From: JAWWPG01 sp033850885
Lineage (GTDB): Bacteria > Actinomycetota > Actinomycetes > Propionibacteriales > Nocardioidaceae
Reading direction: 5' to 3'
Length of the DNA stretch: 64,000 nt
Assembly (NCBI GenBank): GCA_033850885.1
Contig: JAWWPG010000010.1
Coordinates: forward strand, 1-64,000
Made by a program: the position numbers and the translations under genes
The notes under the pieces: generated by a model
The model's database searches: none
Seen by the model: only the letters and a program-made list of their open reading frames with translations
Told to the model about the DNA's origin: nothing
Shown: in pieces, positions 24,825 to 35,099 of the stretch
Layout of the letters: each line of letters opens with the position of its first letter
Position numbering within the stretch: the stretch's first letter is position 1

Positions 24825-26930
24825 CTACTCGACCAACACCTCTTCGCGTTCGCTCGCACCCGTGGGGGCCATGTCCTGCTTGCGGGAGAGGGCACTCGGC
24901 CACCACATATGGCGGCCGAGGTCGAGGTTCAGCGCGGTGACGAGGACCGAGCGCACGACGATGGTGTCCAGCAGCACACCCAGCGCGACGGCGAACCCGA
25001 TCTCGGCGAAGGCCACCAGCGGTAGCGTGGCGAGCACAAGGAACGTACCTGCCAGCACGAACCCCGCCGAGGTGATGACACCTCCGGTCGCGGCCAGGCC
25101 GATGAGCGCACCCTGCCTGGTCCCGTGCTTGATCGCCTCCTCCTTGACGCGCGTCATCAGGAAGATGTTGTAGTCGATGCCCAGCGCGACGAGGAACACG
25201 AACACGAACAGTGGCAGCGAGCCGTCGGCACCGTGCCAGCCGAACACGTACCTGAAGGCCAGCGCACTCAACCCGAGTGCGGCGCCGAACGACAGCACCA
25301 CGGTGCCGACCAGGACCAACGGCGCGACGATCGCCCGCAGCAACAGGGCCAGGATGAGAAGCACCACGATGAGCACGAGCGGAACGATGAGGTTCCGGTC
25401 ATGGTGTGCCGCGCGCTGCACGTCCAGGTTGACTGCGGTGCCACCCCCGACCAGCGCATCGGCTCCGGCGATGCCGTGCACGGCCGTGCGCAGTCTGTCG
25501 ATCGTGTTGTACGCCGCTTGGCTGTCGGGAGCGCTGGCGAGCGTGGCGCCGACGTAGGCCTCGCCCCCTCGCGCCACCGGCGCGGTGACGCCGGCGATGC
25601 CGGGGTCTGCCTTGACCGCTGCCGCGACCTGGGAGGCCTTGTCGGAGTTGGTCATCACGACGACCGGCGTACCGGAGCCACCCGGGAAACCGTGCTGCTC
25701 GATCACCTGCTCGCCGACCACTGAGTCGACTGTCTTGGTGAACTGGTCCTTGGTCTGCAGCCCGCTCGCATGGAGCTGGAAGATGCCGAGCGAGGCGACG
25801 GCGAGCAGCGCAGCGGTCAGGCCCCAAACGGCCCGAGGGCGCACACTGATGCGGCGCCCCACCTTCGCCCATACGCCGGTGGTCGTGGGCTCGGCCGAGC
25901 CTTCGACCGGCCTCCTTGGCCAGAAGAGCCAGCGGCCGAAGATGACCAGCAGAGCGGGCAGCAGCGTCAGCATTGCCAGCAACCCGACCGCGACCCCGAT
26001 CGCCGCCACCGGGCCCAGGCCCTGGGTGGAGTTCGTCTCGGCGAACATCAGGCACAGCATGCCCACGATCACGGTGCCGGCGCTGGCGAAGATGGCCGGG
26101 CCCGCCCGGTGCAGGGCCACCGCCATCGCTTCGTGCTTGTCGTGGTGGCGGCGGAGCTCTTCTCGGTAACGGGCGATCAGGAGGAGGGCGTAGTCCGTGC
26201 CGGCGCCGAACACCAGCACGGTGAGGATGCCCGCACTCTGCGCGTTCACCAGCAGTCCGGCGTGCTTGGCTAGCAGGTAGATCACGGCCTCGGCGCTGAA
26301 CAAGGCGACCAGGGCCGACATCAGCGGGAAGAGCCACAGCACCGGACTGCGGTAGACGAGGAGCAGGATGATGATGACGACGGCGCCAGCGGCGACGAGG
26401 AGAGTTCCGTCGATGCCCTTGAACGCGTCCGCGGAGTCGGCCGCCATACCCCCAGGTCCGGTGATGTGCACGGACATGTCGGTGCCAGTGGTCGCGATGT
26501 CGCGCCAGTGGTTGGCGATGTCGGGCATCTTGTTCCAGCCGTCGCTGCCCAGGTTCAGCGGCACGGCGACCTGGACGGCCTTGTGGTCGGGCGACTCGAG
26601 CGGTCCTAGCACCGTGCCATCGAGGTTCGGGTTGGCCGCGAACCGTCTGGTGTCAGCGGCGATCTTGGCGTGGTCAGCCGGCGTGATGCCGCCGTTGTCC
26701 TCGTAGACCACCACGGTGATCAGCGTGTTGGGGGACTGGAACGCCGCCTGCTTCTCGAGGGCCTTGGTGGACTCCGCGCTGCCCGGCAGCCAGGACGTGG
26801 CGTCGTTCTTCTCGGCGCCCATCAGCTTGCCCGCCAGGGGCGCGGCTACGACCATCACGATCACCCAGAACGCGAGGACCGCCCACTTGGTTCGGCGTCC
26901 GGCCAGCTTGCCCGCGATCTGCCTGTGCAT
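24825..26930 (-). CDS. MMPL-family RND exporter (701 aa)
   Basis: This two-half MMPL transporter starts near WAVLAFWVIVMVVAAPLAGK. Its signatures are GAGTDYALLLIARYREELRR and LGIDYNIFLMTRVKEEA. A Thr/Gly/Asp-rich extracytoplasmic loop (about residues 37-170) sits in the first half. It differs clearly from the neighbouring MMPL protein, so the pair is not a recent duplication. It is divergent from the double-MarR regulator and shares the promoter region, suggesting repression released by a toxic or lipophilic ligand. Confidence 0.9.
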   Translation of the reverse strand: MHRQIAGKLAGRRTKWAVLAFWVIVMVVAAPLAGKLMGAEKNDATSWLPGSAESTKALEKQAAFQSPNTLITVVVYEDNGGITPADHAKIAADTRRFAANPNLDGTVLGPLESPDHKAVQVAVPLNLGSDGWNKMPDIANHWRDIATTGTDMSVHITGPGGMAADSADAFKGIDGTLLVAAGAVVIIILLLVYRSPVLWLFPLMSALVALFSAEAVIYLLAKHAGLLVNAQSAGILTVLVFGAGTDYALLLIARYREELRRHHDKHEAMAVALHRAGPAIFASAGTVIVGMLCLMFAETNSTQGLGPVAAIGVAVGLLAMLTLLPALLVIFGRWLFWPRRPVEGSAEPTTTGVWAKVGRRISVRPRAVWGLTAALLAVASLGIFQLHASGLQTKDQFTKTVDSVVGEQVIEQHGFPGGSGTPVVVMTNSDKASQVAAAVKADPGIAGVTAPVARGGEAYVGATLASAPDSQAAYNTIDRLRTAVHGIAGADALVGGGTAVNLDVQRAAHHDRNLIVPLVLIVVLLILALLLRAIVAPLVLVGTVVLSFGAALGLSALAFRYVFGWHGADGSLPLFVFVFLVALGIDYNIFLMTRVKEEAIKHGTRQGALIGLAATGGVITSAGFVLAGTFLVLATLPLVAFAEIGFAVALGVLLDTIVVRSVLVTALNLDLGRHMWWPSALSRKQDMAPTGASEREEVLVE

Positions 26931-26999
26931 GTCTACTCCCCACCGGGTGCTCGTATCCCTCGTGAATTCGAGAGCGAGGTTACGCGCGCCGCCGACGTA

Positions 27000-27043
27000 T
27001 CGTCAACCTGGTTAATCATTACGATTGGTTGTCAATTTGACGA
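27000..27043. promoter_or_regulatory. Divergent operator region between MMPL exporter and MarR gene
   Basis: The region has TCGTCAA at 27000-27006 and its inverted copy TTGACGA at 27037-27043, flanking the AT-rich TTAATCATTA core. On the minus strand TTGACG (27006-27001) is a plausible -35 for the exporter. The block matches that upstream of the other MMPL gene at 24721. Binding by the double MarR protein is inferred. Confidence 0.6.
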
Positions 27044-27063
27044 CCGGGCGGCAGGATGAACCC

Positions 27064-28020
27064 GTGCCTCCCGGTCCGCCTGTCGCACCCCCGCAGCAGT
27101 TCACGGGCTTCCTGCTGCGGCGGGCCTTCGTGTTGTCGAGGGGGCACGCGGAGGCGTGCATCGGAGAGGACGCGAGCCTGCGCGACGTGCCGGCGCTGAC
27201 ACTGCTCGGCAACGTCGGCGCCATGTCGCAGCATCGTCTTGGTGATCTGCTCAACCTGAACCGCACGACGACCGGAAAGCTCGTCGACGCCCTCGAGATC
27301 AAGGGCTGGGTGGTGCGGGAGCGTGACCCCCATGACCGACGTTCGTACGCCCTGCAGCTCACTGCCGCAGGGAAGGGAGCGGTGGCCGACATGCACCGTG
27401 CGCTCGACCGCGGCGAGGCGGCCCTCACCCGTCCGCTGAGCCCTGCCGAACGACGACGGCTCTCCGGAGCTCTGCGCAGCCTGCTGTCGGGCGACGCGAC
27501 GCTGGCGATTGCCGGACTGGGAGACCGGTGCGGGTACCTGATTGCCCGCGCTCATCAGATGCTCTACCGCCGGGCGGTACAGGCGCTCGCCCCGCTGGGC
27601 CTGTCCCCACGGGACTTCGGGATCCTGACAGCGCTCGGAGCGGTTCAGCCGTGTAGCCAAAAGCGGCTCGCCCAGATCCTGGGAAAGTCGGCGCCGGCCG
27701 TGCTGGCGTTCATCGATGAGGTGGAGACCGCGGGACTCGTGTCCCGGCATCGCAACGCGACCGACCGACGAGCCTATGACCTGAGGCTCACCCCCCTCGG
27801 CGAGTCGAAGCTCCAGGCCGCTCAGCGAGCAGCGTTCGAGCTGCAGGCCCTGATCGCACACACGCTGGGGGCCAGCGGCGACGAGGACCTCCGGAGGCTG
27901 CTCGTCAAGGTCGTGGGCCCCGACGCTGCCCCGGCCCCGGTCGGCGAGTCGCGGGTCGGTCCGGCCGGCACTTCCGAGGAGAAAGTTCCCCCGCGACCGG
28001 TCGATGTGGCTGCTTCCTGA
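27064..28020 (+). CDS. Tandem double-MarR regulator
   Basis: This protein of about 318 residues has two complete winged-helix units. The first has MSQHRLGDLLNLNRTTTGKL and RDPHDRRSYALQLT. The second has CSQKRLAQILGKSAPAVLAF and RNATDRRAYDLRLT. MarR proteins are normally about 150 residues and bind as homodimers, so this chain may act as a built-in pseudo-dimer. GTG 27064 (Shine-Dalgarno AGGA seven bases upstream) is preferred over TTG 27025, which would start inside the operator. The last 40 residues look disordered. Confidence 0.88.
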   Translation: MPPGPPVAPPQQFTGFLLRRAFVLSRGHAEACIGEDASLRDVPALTLLGNVGAMSQHRLGDLLNLNRTTTGKLVDALEIKGWVVRERDPHDRRSYALQLTAAGKGAVADMHRALDRGEAALTRPLSPAERRRLSGALRSLLSGDATLAIAGLGDRCGYLIARAHQMLYRRAVQALAPLGLSPRDFGILTALGAVQPCSQKRLAQILGKSAPAVLAFIDEVETAGLVSRHRNATDRRAYDLRLTPLGESKLQAAQRAAFELQALIAHTLGASGDEDLRRLLVKVVGPDAAPAPVGESRVGPAGTSEEKVPPRPVDVAAS

Positions 28021-28071
28021 TCGTCATACCGTTGTCGGGAAGCTCCCGGCAGACGACAGTAAGGAGTTCTC

Positions 28072-28455
28072 ATGTCCGAGAACACGCAGGCACCCCCGTA
28101 CAACACCGTCACCTGGTGGGAGATCCCGGTCCAGAACCTCGAGAAGGCGCAGACCTTCTACGGCGCGGTGTTCGGCTGGGCGTTCCAGCCGTTCGGGGAG
28201 GGGTACGTCGGCGTACTCACCGACGGCGCCCTGATCGGCGGCCTGAGCGAGTCCGGAGGCGACGAGGTCGGTGAAGGGGTCCGGATCTACGTGAACGTGG
28301 CCGACATCGAGGCCACCTTGAAGGCCGTGGAGGCGGCCGGCGGCCAGCTCAAGACTCCGCGCCAGGAGGTGGGCGGCGACATGGGGTGGTGGGCGCACTT
28401 CATCGACTCACAGGGCCGCCTCATCGGCCTGAGCAGCATGAACCCCGCCGCCTGA
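28072..28455 (+). CDS. VOC family protein (glyoxalase-like)
   Basis: This 127-residue single-domain protein has VTWWEIPVQNLEKAQTFYGA, FGWAFQPF and a C-terminal WWAHFIDSQGRLIGL. These are typical of short vicinal-oxygen-chelate proteins annotated as glyoxalase or bleomycin-resistance-like. Substrate unknown. ATG 28072 follows AAGGAG. An A-family intergenic hairpin begins five bases after the stop and may end the transcript. Confidence 0.88.
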   Translation: MSENTQAPPYNTVTWWEIPVQNLEKAQTFYGAVFGWAFQPFGEGYVGVLTDGALIGGLSESGGDEVGEGVRIYVNVADIEATLKAVEAAGGQLKTPRQEVGGDMGWWAHFIDSQGRLIGLSSMNPAA

Positions 28456-28459
28456 CCTC

Positions 28460-28529
28460 CCCCGCAGTTGCGGGAAAGTCCACCTTCCGGTGGCCGTCGC
28501 GAGGTGAACTTTCCCGCAATTCACGGGAA
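28460..28529. repeat. Intergenic hairpin repeat, family A, copy 1
   Basis: TTGCGGGAAAGTCCACCT (28469-28486) pairs with AGGTGAACTTTCCCGCAA (28502-28519) with one mismatch. Outer CCCGCA/GGGAA parts extend it. Related copies lie at 33930-34001 and 50263-50332, all between genes. Confidence 0.8.
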
Positions 28530-28564
28530 CATCTGAGGGCGTCCCCGCCTTGTACTCTCCATGA

Positions 28565-28585
28565 CTTGAGCCACAGGCACTCAAC
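28565..28585. promoter_or_regulatory. HAIR operator 1 (HspR site) upstream of dnaK
   Basis: CTTGAGC, seven bases, then ACTCAAC matches the HAIR consensus CTTGAGT-N7-ACTCAAG with two differences. HAIR elements bind HspR, encoded at the end of this same operon. Confidence 0.85.
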
Positions 28586-28628
28586 CCTGGCACCCCCTCG
28601 GTGCCGGTGGTTTGGGGTCTGCGGTAAA

Positions 28629-28649
28629 CATGAGCCTGTAGGACTCAAC
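28629..28649. promoter_or_regulatory. HAIR operator 2 upstream of dnaK
   Basis: CATGAGC, seven bases, then ACTCAAC is a second, weaker HAIR at the same spacing, 64 bp after the first and 22 bases before the dnaK start. Two operators would permit tight autoregulation by HspR. Confidence 0.7.
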
Positions 28650-28671
28650 TTGTGAGAGAGGTACATCAGAT

Positions 28672-30569
<1,898 letters not shown>

Positions 30570-30573
<4 letters not shown>

Positions 30574-31316
30574 CTCGGGACCCCGAGGAGGAGCAGCACC
30601 ATGGCCCGGTGATCCGCGACAAGCGGCGCATCGACCCGGTGACGGGCCAGGTGCGGGAGCGGCGGGAGACCGCCGCTCCGCCCTCGCCGGCCGGCGGTAA
30701 CGCGGGTGCCGCGCCCGCGTCCACGACGACCGTCGAGGCGGAGCTGGCCGAGCGAACCTCGGACCTGCAACGGCTGCAGGCCGAGTACCTCAACTACAAG
30801 CGCCGGGTTGACCGGGAGCGCGAGAACGCCCGCAAGAACGCCGTCTCCTCGACCCTGACCGCGCTCCTCCCGGTCCTCGATGACATCGCGAGGGCACGTG
30901 AGCACGACGAGCTGACAGGTGGCTTCAAGGCGGTCGCCGACTCGTTCGAGCGGATCGTCTCGAACCTCGGGCTGACCCCGTTCGGGGAGGTGGGCGACGA
31001 GTTCGACCCGCGCATCCACGAGGCGCTGATGCACAGCTTCTCCGGCGATGTCGACAAGCCCGTCTGCCAGGTGATCCTGCAGGTCGGCTATCGGATCGAC
31101 GACCGGGTCATCAGACCCGCCCGAGTCGCCGTGGCCGAGCCTGACGTGGTCGCCCCCCCGGCAGCCGCCGGCGACGAGACCGCCTTCGTGCTCGAGGAGG
31201 AGCCTGACGACCCGGATGTGGCGGCCGGCGGCCCGTCGTACGACGACAATGACAGCGCCGGCGACGGCGCGAGTGGTAGCAGCAATGACACGAGCGGCGC
31301 CGGCCCACGGGCCTGA
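30570..31316 (+). CDS. grpE: Nucleotide exchange factor GrpE
   Basis: This 248-residue protein has a GrpE coiled-coil dimerisation helix (about 50-95), the RIVSNLGLTPFGEVGDEFDP core and the GYRIDDRVIRPARVAVAEP strand. The N- and C-terminal extensions are acidic and low complexity; the tail of about 60 Asp/Ser-rich residues makes it longer than typical (about 200). It drives ADP release from DnaK. GTG 30570 overlaps the dnaK stop. Confidence 0.97.
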
Positions 31317-31352
31317 CGCCGCTCCAGGTCTCGGAGGAGGAGGTGAGCGCGG

Positions 31353-32504
31353 ATGAGCCCCAGTGACTGGGTGGAAAAGGACTTCTACCAGGTGCTCGGC
31401 GTGTCCAAGGACGCGTCGGCCGACGAGATCAAAAAGGCCTACCGAAAGCTCGCGCGCGCCAACCACCCCGACTCGAACCCGGGGGACGCAGCGGCGGAGG
31501 AGCGTTTCAAGTCGATCTCCGAGGCCTACTCCGTGCTCTCGGACCCGCAACACCGCAAGGAGTACGACGAGCAGCGGACCCTGTTCGGCGGCGGAGGCTT
31601 CCGTACCCCGCGCGCCGGGGGTCGCGGCTATGACTACAGCGACATCTTCACCGGATCGCGTAGCGGCGGGTCCGGTGGTCTCAACGACCTGTTCGGAGGC
31701 ATCTTCGGCGGCGGTCGCGGGCGAAGCGCGCCGCGACGCGGACAGGACGTCGAGACGGAGGCGTCCCTGACGTTCGACCAGGCGATCGAGGGCTTGACGG
31801 TGTCTCTTCGGCTGAGCAGCGACGAGGCATGCCCGGCGTGCGCCGGCACCGGCGCCCGCGCCGGGACCGTCCCTCGGGTCTGCCCAAACTGTGAGGGGTC
31901 GGGGATGCAGACGTCGAGCGACGGCGGTGTGTTCTCGATGACCGAGCCGTGCCGGGAGTGCCTCGGCCGTGGGCTCGTCGTCGACGACCCGTGCCCCGTC
32001 TGCCACGGCTCCGGGCGCGGCGTGTCCAACCGGGTGATCTCTGCCCGGATCCCGGCCGGGGTCAAGGACAACCAGAAGATCCGACTTCGCGGCAAGGGCG
32101 GCCCGGGCGAGCACGGCGGGCCCGACGGGGACCTCTACATCGTCGTCCACGTCAGCCCGCACCGCCTCTTCGGGCGCAAGGGCGACAACCTGACGCTGAC
32201 GGTTCCGGTTCGCGTCGACGAGGCCGCCCTCGGCGCGTCGATCGCCGTACCCACCCTCGACGGCCGGTCCGTCACGCTCAAGATCCCCGCCGCGACTCCG
32301 AACGGGCGGACCTTCCGGGTCAAGGGCAGAGGAGCCCCGGGCCGCGGTGGCACCAAGGGCGACCTTCTCGTGACGGTCGAGGTCGAGACACCGCCGGCGC
32401 TGGACGACGCGTCCCGGGCGGCGATGGAGGCGTTCCGTGACGCTGCCGGGACCTACAACCCGCGTGATCGCATGCTCGGGCAGGAGGCGGCACGTCATGG
32501 CTGA
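31353..32504 (+). CDS. dnaJ: Co-chaperone DnaJ (Hsp40)
   Basis: This 383-residue protein has a J domain with HPD at 38-40, a Gly/Arg-rich linker and four zinc repeats (CPACAGTG, CPNCEGSG, CRECLGRG, CPVCHGSG). The C-terminal substrate-binding beta domains follow. It delivers clients to DnaK and stimulates its ATPase. ATG 31353 follows a GA-rich GGAGGAGGAGG. The 3' end overlaps hspR by eight bases. Confidence 0.98.
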   Translation: MSPSDWVEKDFYQVLGVSKDASADEIKKAYRKLARANHPDSNPGDAAAEERFKSISEAYSVLSDPQHRKEYDEQRTLFGGGGFRTPRAGGRGYDYSDIFTGSRSGGSGGLNDLFGGIFGGGRGRSAPRRGQDVETEASLTFDQAIEGLTVSLRLSSDEACPACAGTGARAGTVPRVCPNCEGSGMQTSSDGGVFSMTEPCRECLGRGLVVDDPCPVCHGSGRGVSNRVISARIPAGVKDNQKIRLRGKGGPGEHGGPDGDLYIVVHVSPHRLFGRKGDNLTLTVPVRVDEAALGASIAVPTLDGRSVTLKIPAATPNGRTFRVKGRGAPGRGGTKGDLLVTVEVETPPALDDASRAAMEAFRDAAGTYNPRDRMLGQEAARHG

Positions 32505-32922
32505 GGGCGGCGTCGGCTTCGACACGAGCGACCGCGACGCGCCGGTGTTCGTCATCAGCGTGGCCGCGCAGCTCAGTGGAATGCACCCGCAGACACTGCG
32601 CGGCTACGACCGGATCGGGCTGGTCAGTCCCGGGCGCTCCGGTGGCGGTGGACGGCGCTACTCAATGCGCGACGTCGAGCTGCTGCGCACGGTTGCCGAG
32701 CTGACATCGTTCGGCATCGGGATCGAGGGAGTCCGGCGCATCCTCGACCTCGAACGCCAGGTCGCGGCGCTGCGATCCCGGGTCGCGGAGCTCCAGAGCG
32801 AGCTGGCGCAGACGCGGGTATCCCTCGTCGCCGCGCTGACGCCGAACCTGCCCGTGGTCCGGGCCGACAGCACGCTGACCCGCTACGCGGAACCGCCTTT
32901 CCCGCGGGCGCCGTACCGGTAG
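32497..32922 (+). CDS. hspR: Heat-shock repressor HspR (MerR family)
   Basis: This 141-residue regulator has a MerR winged helix (FVISVAAQLSGMHPQTLRGY, then GLVSPGRSGGGGRRYSMRDV) and a coiled coil (LERQVAALRSRVAELQSEL). HspR represses dnaK and clpB through HAIR operators, using DnaK as co-repressor in Streptomyces and mycobacteria. Three matching HAIR sites are in this window. ATG 32497 overlaps dnaJ. Confidence 0.97.
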   Translation: MAEGGVGFDTSDRDAPVFVISVAAQLSGMHPQTLRGYDRIGLVSPGRSGGGGRRYSMRDVELLRTVAELTSFGIGIEGVRRILDLERQVAALRSRVAELQSELAQTRVSLVAALTPNLPVVRADSTLTRYAEPPFPRAPYR

Positions 32923-33058
32923 CCGCTTGTGCGGGCGGCCGGCGACCCGCTGTGGTCGAGGGGCTGGATCGGAGGATTGCCCGCCGCGGTCACGCTGACC
33001 CGCCTATCGTTCAAGGCAACGTTCCCTGCTACCCGCGCCGAGATGAAGTGAGGCGGGT

Positions 33059-33904
33059 ATGGCGACCAGTGCCGCCCTGACGCGTGACGACCGGGTTTTG
33101 ACGTACACGCGCGTGTTGTCGCTGGTGATCATTCCCTTCCTGCTCGTCGGGTTCGCCCTTCTCTACCTGTTTCCGGGCGACACCGGCAGGCTGTTCGCCT
33201 GGCCGATCAACCCGCCCATGACGTCGATGGTCCTTGCATCGGCGTACCTCGGGGGCGCCTACTTCTTCGTCCGGGTGCTGTTCGAGCAACGCTGGAACGT
33301 CGTCAAGACCGGGTTCCTCTCCGTCGCGCTGTTCGCCTCGCTGCTCGGCATCGCCACGGTCGTCCACTGGGACAAGTTCAGCCATAGCCACGTCGCGTTC
33401 TGGTTGTGGGCCGGGCTCTACTTCACGACCCCGTTCCTGGTCATCGGAGGCTGGTTCGCCAACCGGCGCTTCGCGGCGCCGGCCGCCGACGAACCCCGGC
33501 TCGGCGCGACGGCCCGCTGGGTCATCGGCCTGATCGGGCTCCTCGCGCTGGCCCAGGGGGTCGTCATGTTCCTGGCGCCGACACCCGTCATCGGGATCTG
33601 GCCGTGGACCCTGACCCCGTTGACGTGTCGCGTCATCGGGGCGATCTTCTGTCTCGGCAGCGCCGGCATCGCCGCGCTCGTCGACCCACGATGGTCCACC
33701 GTAAAGCTGATGTTGCAGGTGGCGGTGCTGATGATCGCGCTGATGCTGGTGGCGGCCGCGCGGGCCCGCGCCGAGTTCGACACCGGCCGGCCGGTCACCT
33801 GGCTGATGCTCGTCGGCTTCGTCGCCGTCCTGCTTGGGTCGGCGTACCTCTGGTACGTGATGGAGGTTCGTGGGTCGGCGCGGCTCGCTGACGATCGTCG
33901 CTGA
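33059..33904 (+). CDS. Integral membrane protein of unknown function
   Basis: This 281-residue protein has about eight hydrophobic segments (for example VLSLVIIPFLLVGFALLYLF and LIGLLALAQGVVMFLAP), arranged roughly as two similar four-helix halves. Short charged loops and a basic C-terminus complete it. I do not recognise the family. ATG 33059 follows GAGGCGGGT at close spacing. It stands alone between hspR and an A-family hairpin. Confidence 0.8.
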   Translation: MATSAALTRDDRVLTYTRVLSLVIIPFLLVGFALLYLFPGDTGRLFAWPINPPMTSMVLASAYLGGAYFFVRVLFEQRWNVVKTGFLSVALFASLLGIATVVHWDKFSHSHVAFWLWAGLYFTTPFLVIGGWFANRRFAAPAADEPRLGATARWVIGLIGLLALAQGVVMFLAPTPVIGIWPWTLTPLTCRVIGAIFCLGSAGIAALVDPRWSTVKLMLQVAVLMIALMLVAAARARAEFDTGRPVTWLMLVGFVAVLLGSAYLWYVMEVRGSARLADDRR

Positions 33905-33929
33905 AGCGCGCAGGCTCCGCACCCCCTCC

Positions 33930-34001
33930 TTCCCGCGAATTGCGGGAAAGTGCACCTCCTGGACGCCCTCGCGAGGTGCACTCTCCCGCAATTCGCGGGA
34001 A
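33930..34001. repeat. Intergenic hairpin repeat, family A, copy 2
   Basis: The best copy. A 29-bp left arm (33930-33958, beginning TTCCCGCGAATTGCGGGAAA) pairs with 33973-34001 with one mismatch across a 14-base loop. Each arm is itself partly palindromic around AATT. It lies after the membrane protein gene and just before the promoter of small-protein copy 2. Confidence 0.85.
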
Positions 34002-34021
34002 GAAAAAGGTGCGTCGTGGTG

Positions 34022-34080
34022 TTGACATGATGTCACGATGATGTCATAGTAGTGCGTAGAGACATCACCAAGACATCACC
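34022..34080 (+). promoter_or_regulatory. Promoter/operator of small-protein copy 2
   Basis: -35 TTGACA (34022-34027), 17-base spacer, -10 CATAGT (34045-34050). ATGATGTCA occurs at 34027 and 34038, and GACATCACC at 34061 and 34072, each pair 11 bp apart and mutually inverted. 43 of the first 48 bases equal the RHH operon promoter at 1980-1933. The likely regulator is that RHH protein, acting in trans. Confidence 0.7.
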
Positions 34081-34115
34081 CCGGTGAGAACCACCACCAG
34101 GAAGGAATGAGCGCC

Positions 34116-34259
34116 ATGAACACCAACTTGAACCAGGACATCGCCCGCGAGGTCATCCGCTCCCGTACGACGCACCGCGACACCTACCAGCGCCCTCACC
34201 ACGCGCGCACCGCTCGCGCGCTGCGCGGACTGGCCGAGCGCCTCGACCGTCGCGCCTGA
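34116..34259 (+). CDS. Small basic protein, paralogue of the 260-397 gene (copy 2)
   Basis: This 47-residue ORF starts at ATG 34116, nine bases after AGGAAGGA; ATG 34107 abuts the Shine-Dalgarno and is less likely. The core AREVIRSRTTH and ARTARALRGLAERLDR matches copy 1 (25/40 identical). It is monocistronic here, with promoter and terminator nearly identical to those of the copy 1 operon. No membrane segment or recognised domain. Conservation of a family with flanking signals supports a real gene; function unknown. Confidence 0.78.
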   Translation: MNTNLNQDIAREVIRSRTTHRDTYQRPHHARTARALRGLAERLDRRA

Positions 34260-34299
34260 CGAGTCCCAGCCACCGGGCAGGAAACCGTCTGACACCGGC

Positions 34300-34335
34300 A
34301 AGGGCCCGACGAGCATCTTCGCTCGTCGGGCCCTT
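34300..34335 (+). terminator. Hairpin terminator of small-protein copy 2
   Basis: A perfect 15-bp stem (AAGGGCCCGACGAGC at 34300-34314 with its complement at 34321-34335) has a six-base loop ATCTTC and a pyrimidine tail. It contains the same 12-bp stem as the terminator at 174-207. It also lies just beyond the convergent DUF4188 stop. Confidence 0.8.
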
Positions 34336-34358
34336 CCTCGTCGGTGGATCCGCAGTCC

Positions 34359-34871
34359 TCAGTACACGGGCAGAGCCGGGTCGTCGGTCTGCGTGACACC
34401 GATCCGGGCAGCCGCCGAGTCGTGGCCACGCCTGATCGGCGTCACGGCGGTTGCCGCCGCCAACCCGTACGGCGGCATGTTGCCGTAAATCGTCTCGATG
34501 TCCGCGGTCCTGACGCGATAGGTCTCGTGCCAGATCCCGACGTCGCCGGAGGCCCCGACCTGCCGGTTGAACCGTCGCCATGGCTCCAGGTGCGGGTCGT
34601 CGCGGTCCCGGGCAAAGCGGGCCAGATCGTCGAACGACCGCCAGTACTGCACGAGTATCGGAGAGGGGAAGAACGCCTGCTGGTAGCCGAGCAACCCCTT
34701 CTCCGGATGGTCTGCGAGGTAGCGCAGCATCTTCGGCATGGCGACGAAGACAGGCCACCAGGCTCGGACCTTCAGTGGCTTGTTGATCCGCATCCCGATC
34801 AGGAAGACGACCACCTCCCCGTCGAGCCCACTCACGTCAGCCGTGAAACGGCCCTTGCGGACTTCTGCCAT
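34359..34871 (-). CDS. DUF4188 domain protein (monooxygenase-like fold)
   Basis: This 170-residue protein has VVVFLIGMRINKPLKVRAWW, YWRSFDDLARFARDRDDPHL and WHETYRV. The pattern fits DUF4188, a family related by fold to small heme-type or antibiotic-biosynthesis monooxygenases. No catalytic role is established. ATG 34871 follows AGGAGG. Confidence 0.8.
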   Translation of the reverse strand: MAEVRKGRFTADVSGLDGEVVVFLIGMRINKPLKVRAWWPVFVAMPKMLRYLADHPEKGLLGYQQAFFPSPILVQYWRSFDDLARFARDRDDPHLEPWRRFNRQVGASGDVGIWHETYRVRTADIETIYGNMPPYGLAAATAVTPIRRGHDSAAARIGVTQTDDPALPVY

Positions 34872-35099
34872 AACGAGCTACCTCCTGGTGACGGATCTGG
34901 ACTCCGCGAGTATGCAACATCACCGGTCGGCCTGACTGCGGATTCCCGCCGCCACGTCATGCCGCCACGTCATGAGGACGACGGGTCGGAAACGGGCTAC
35001 CAAGTCCCCGGATGTCGATCTGCAGCATCGCCCGATCCGCGGTATCGTCGCCGTCGATCCACGTCCTGGAGGGCATCGCCGGCGCTGAGGAGGCAGCGG

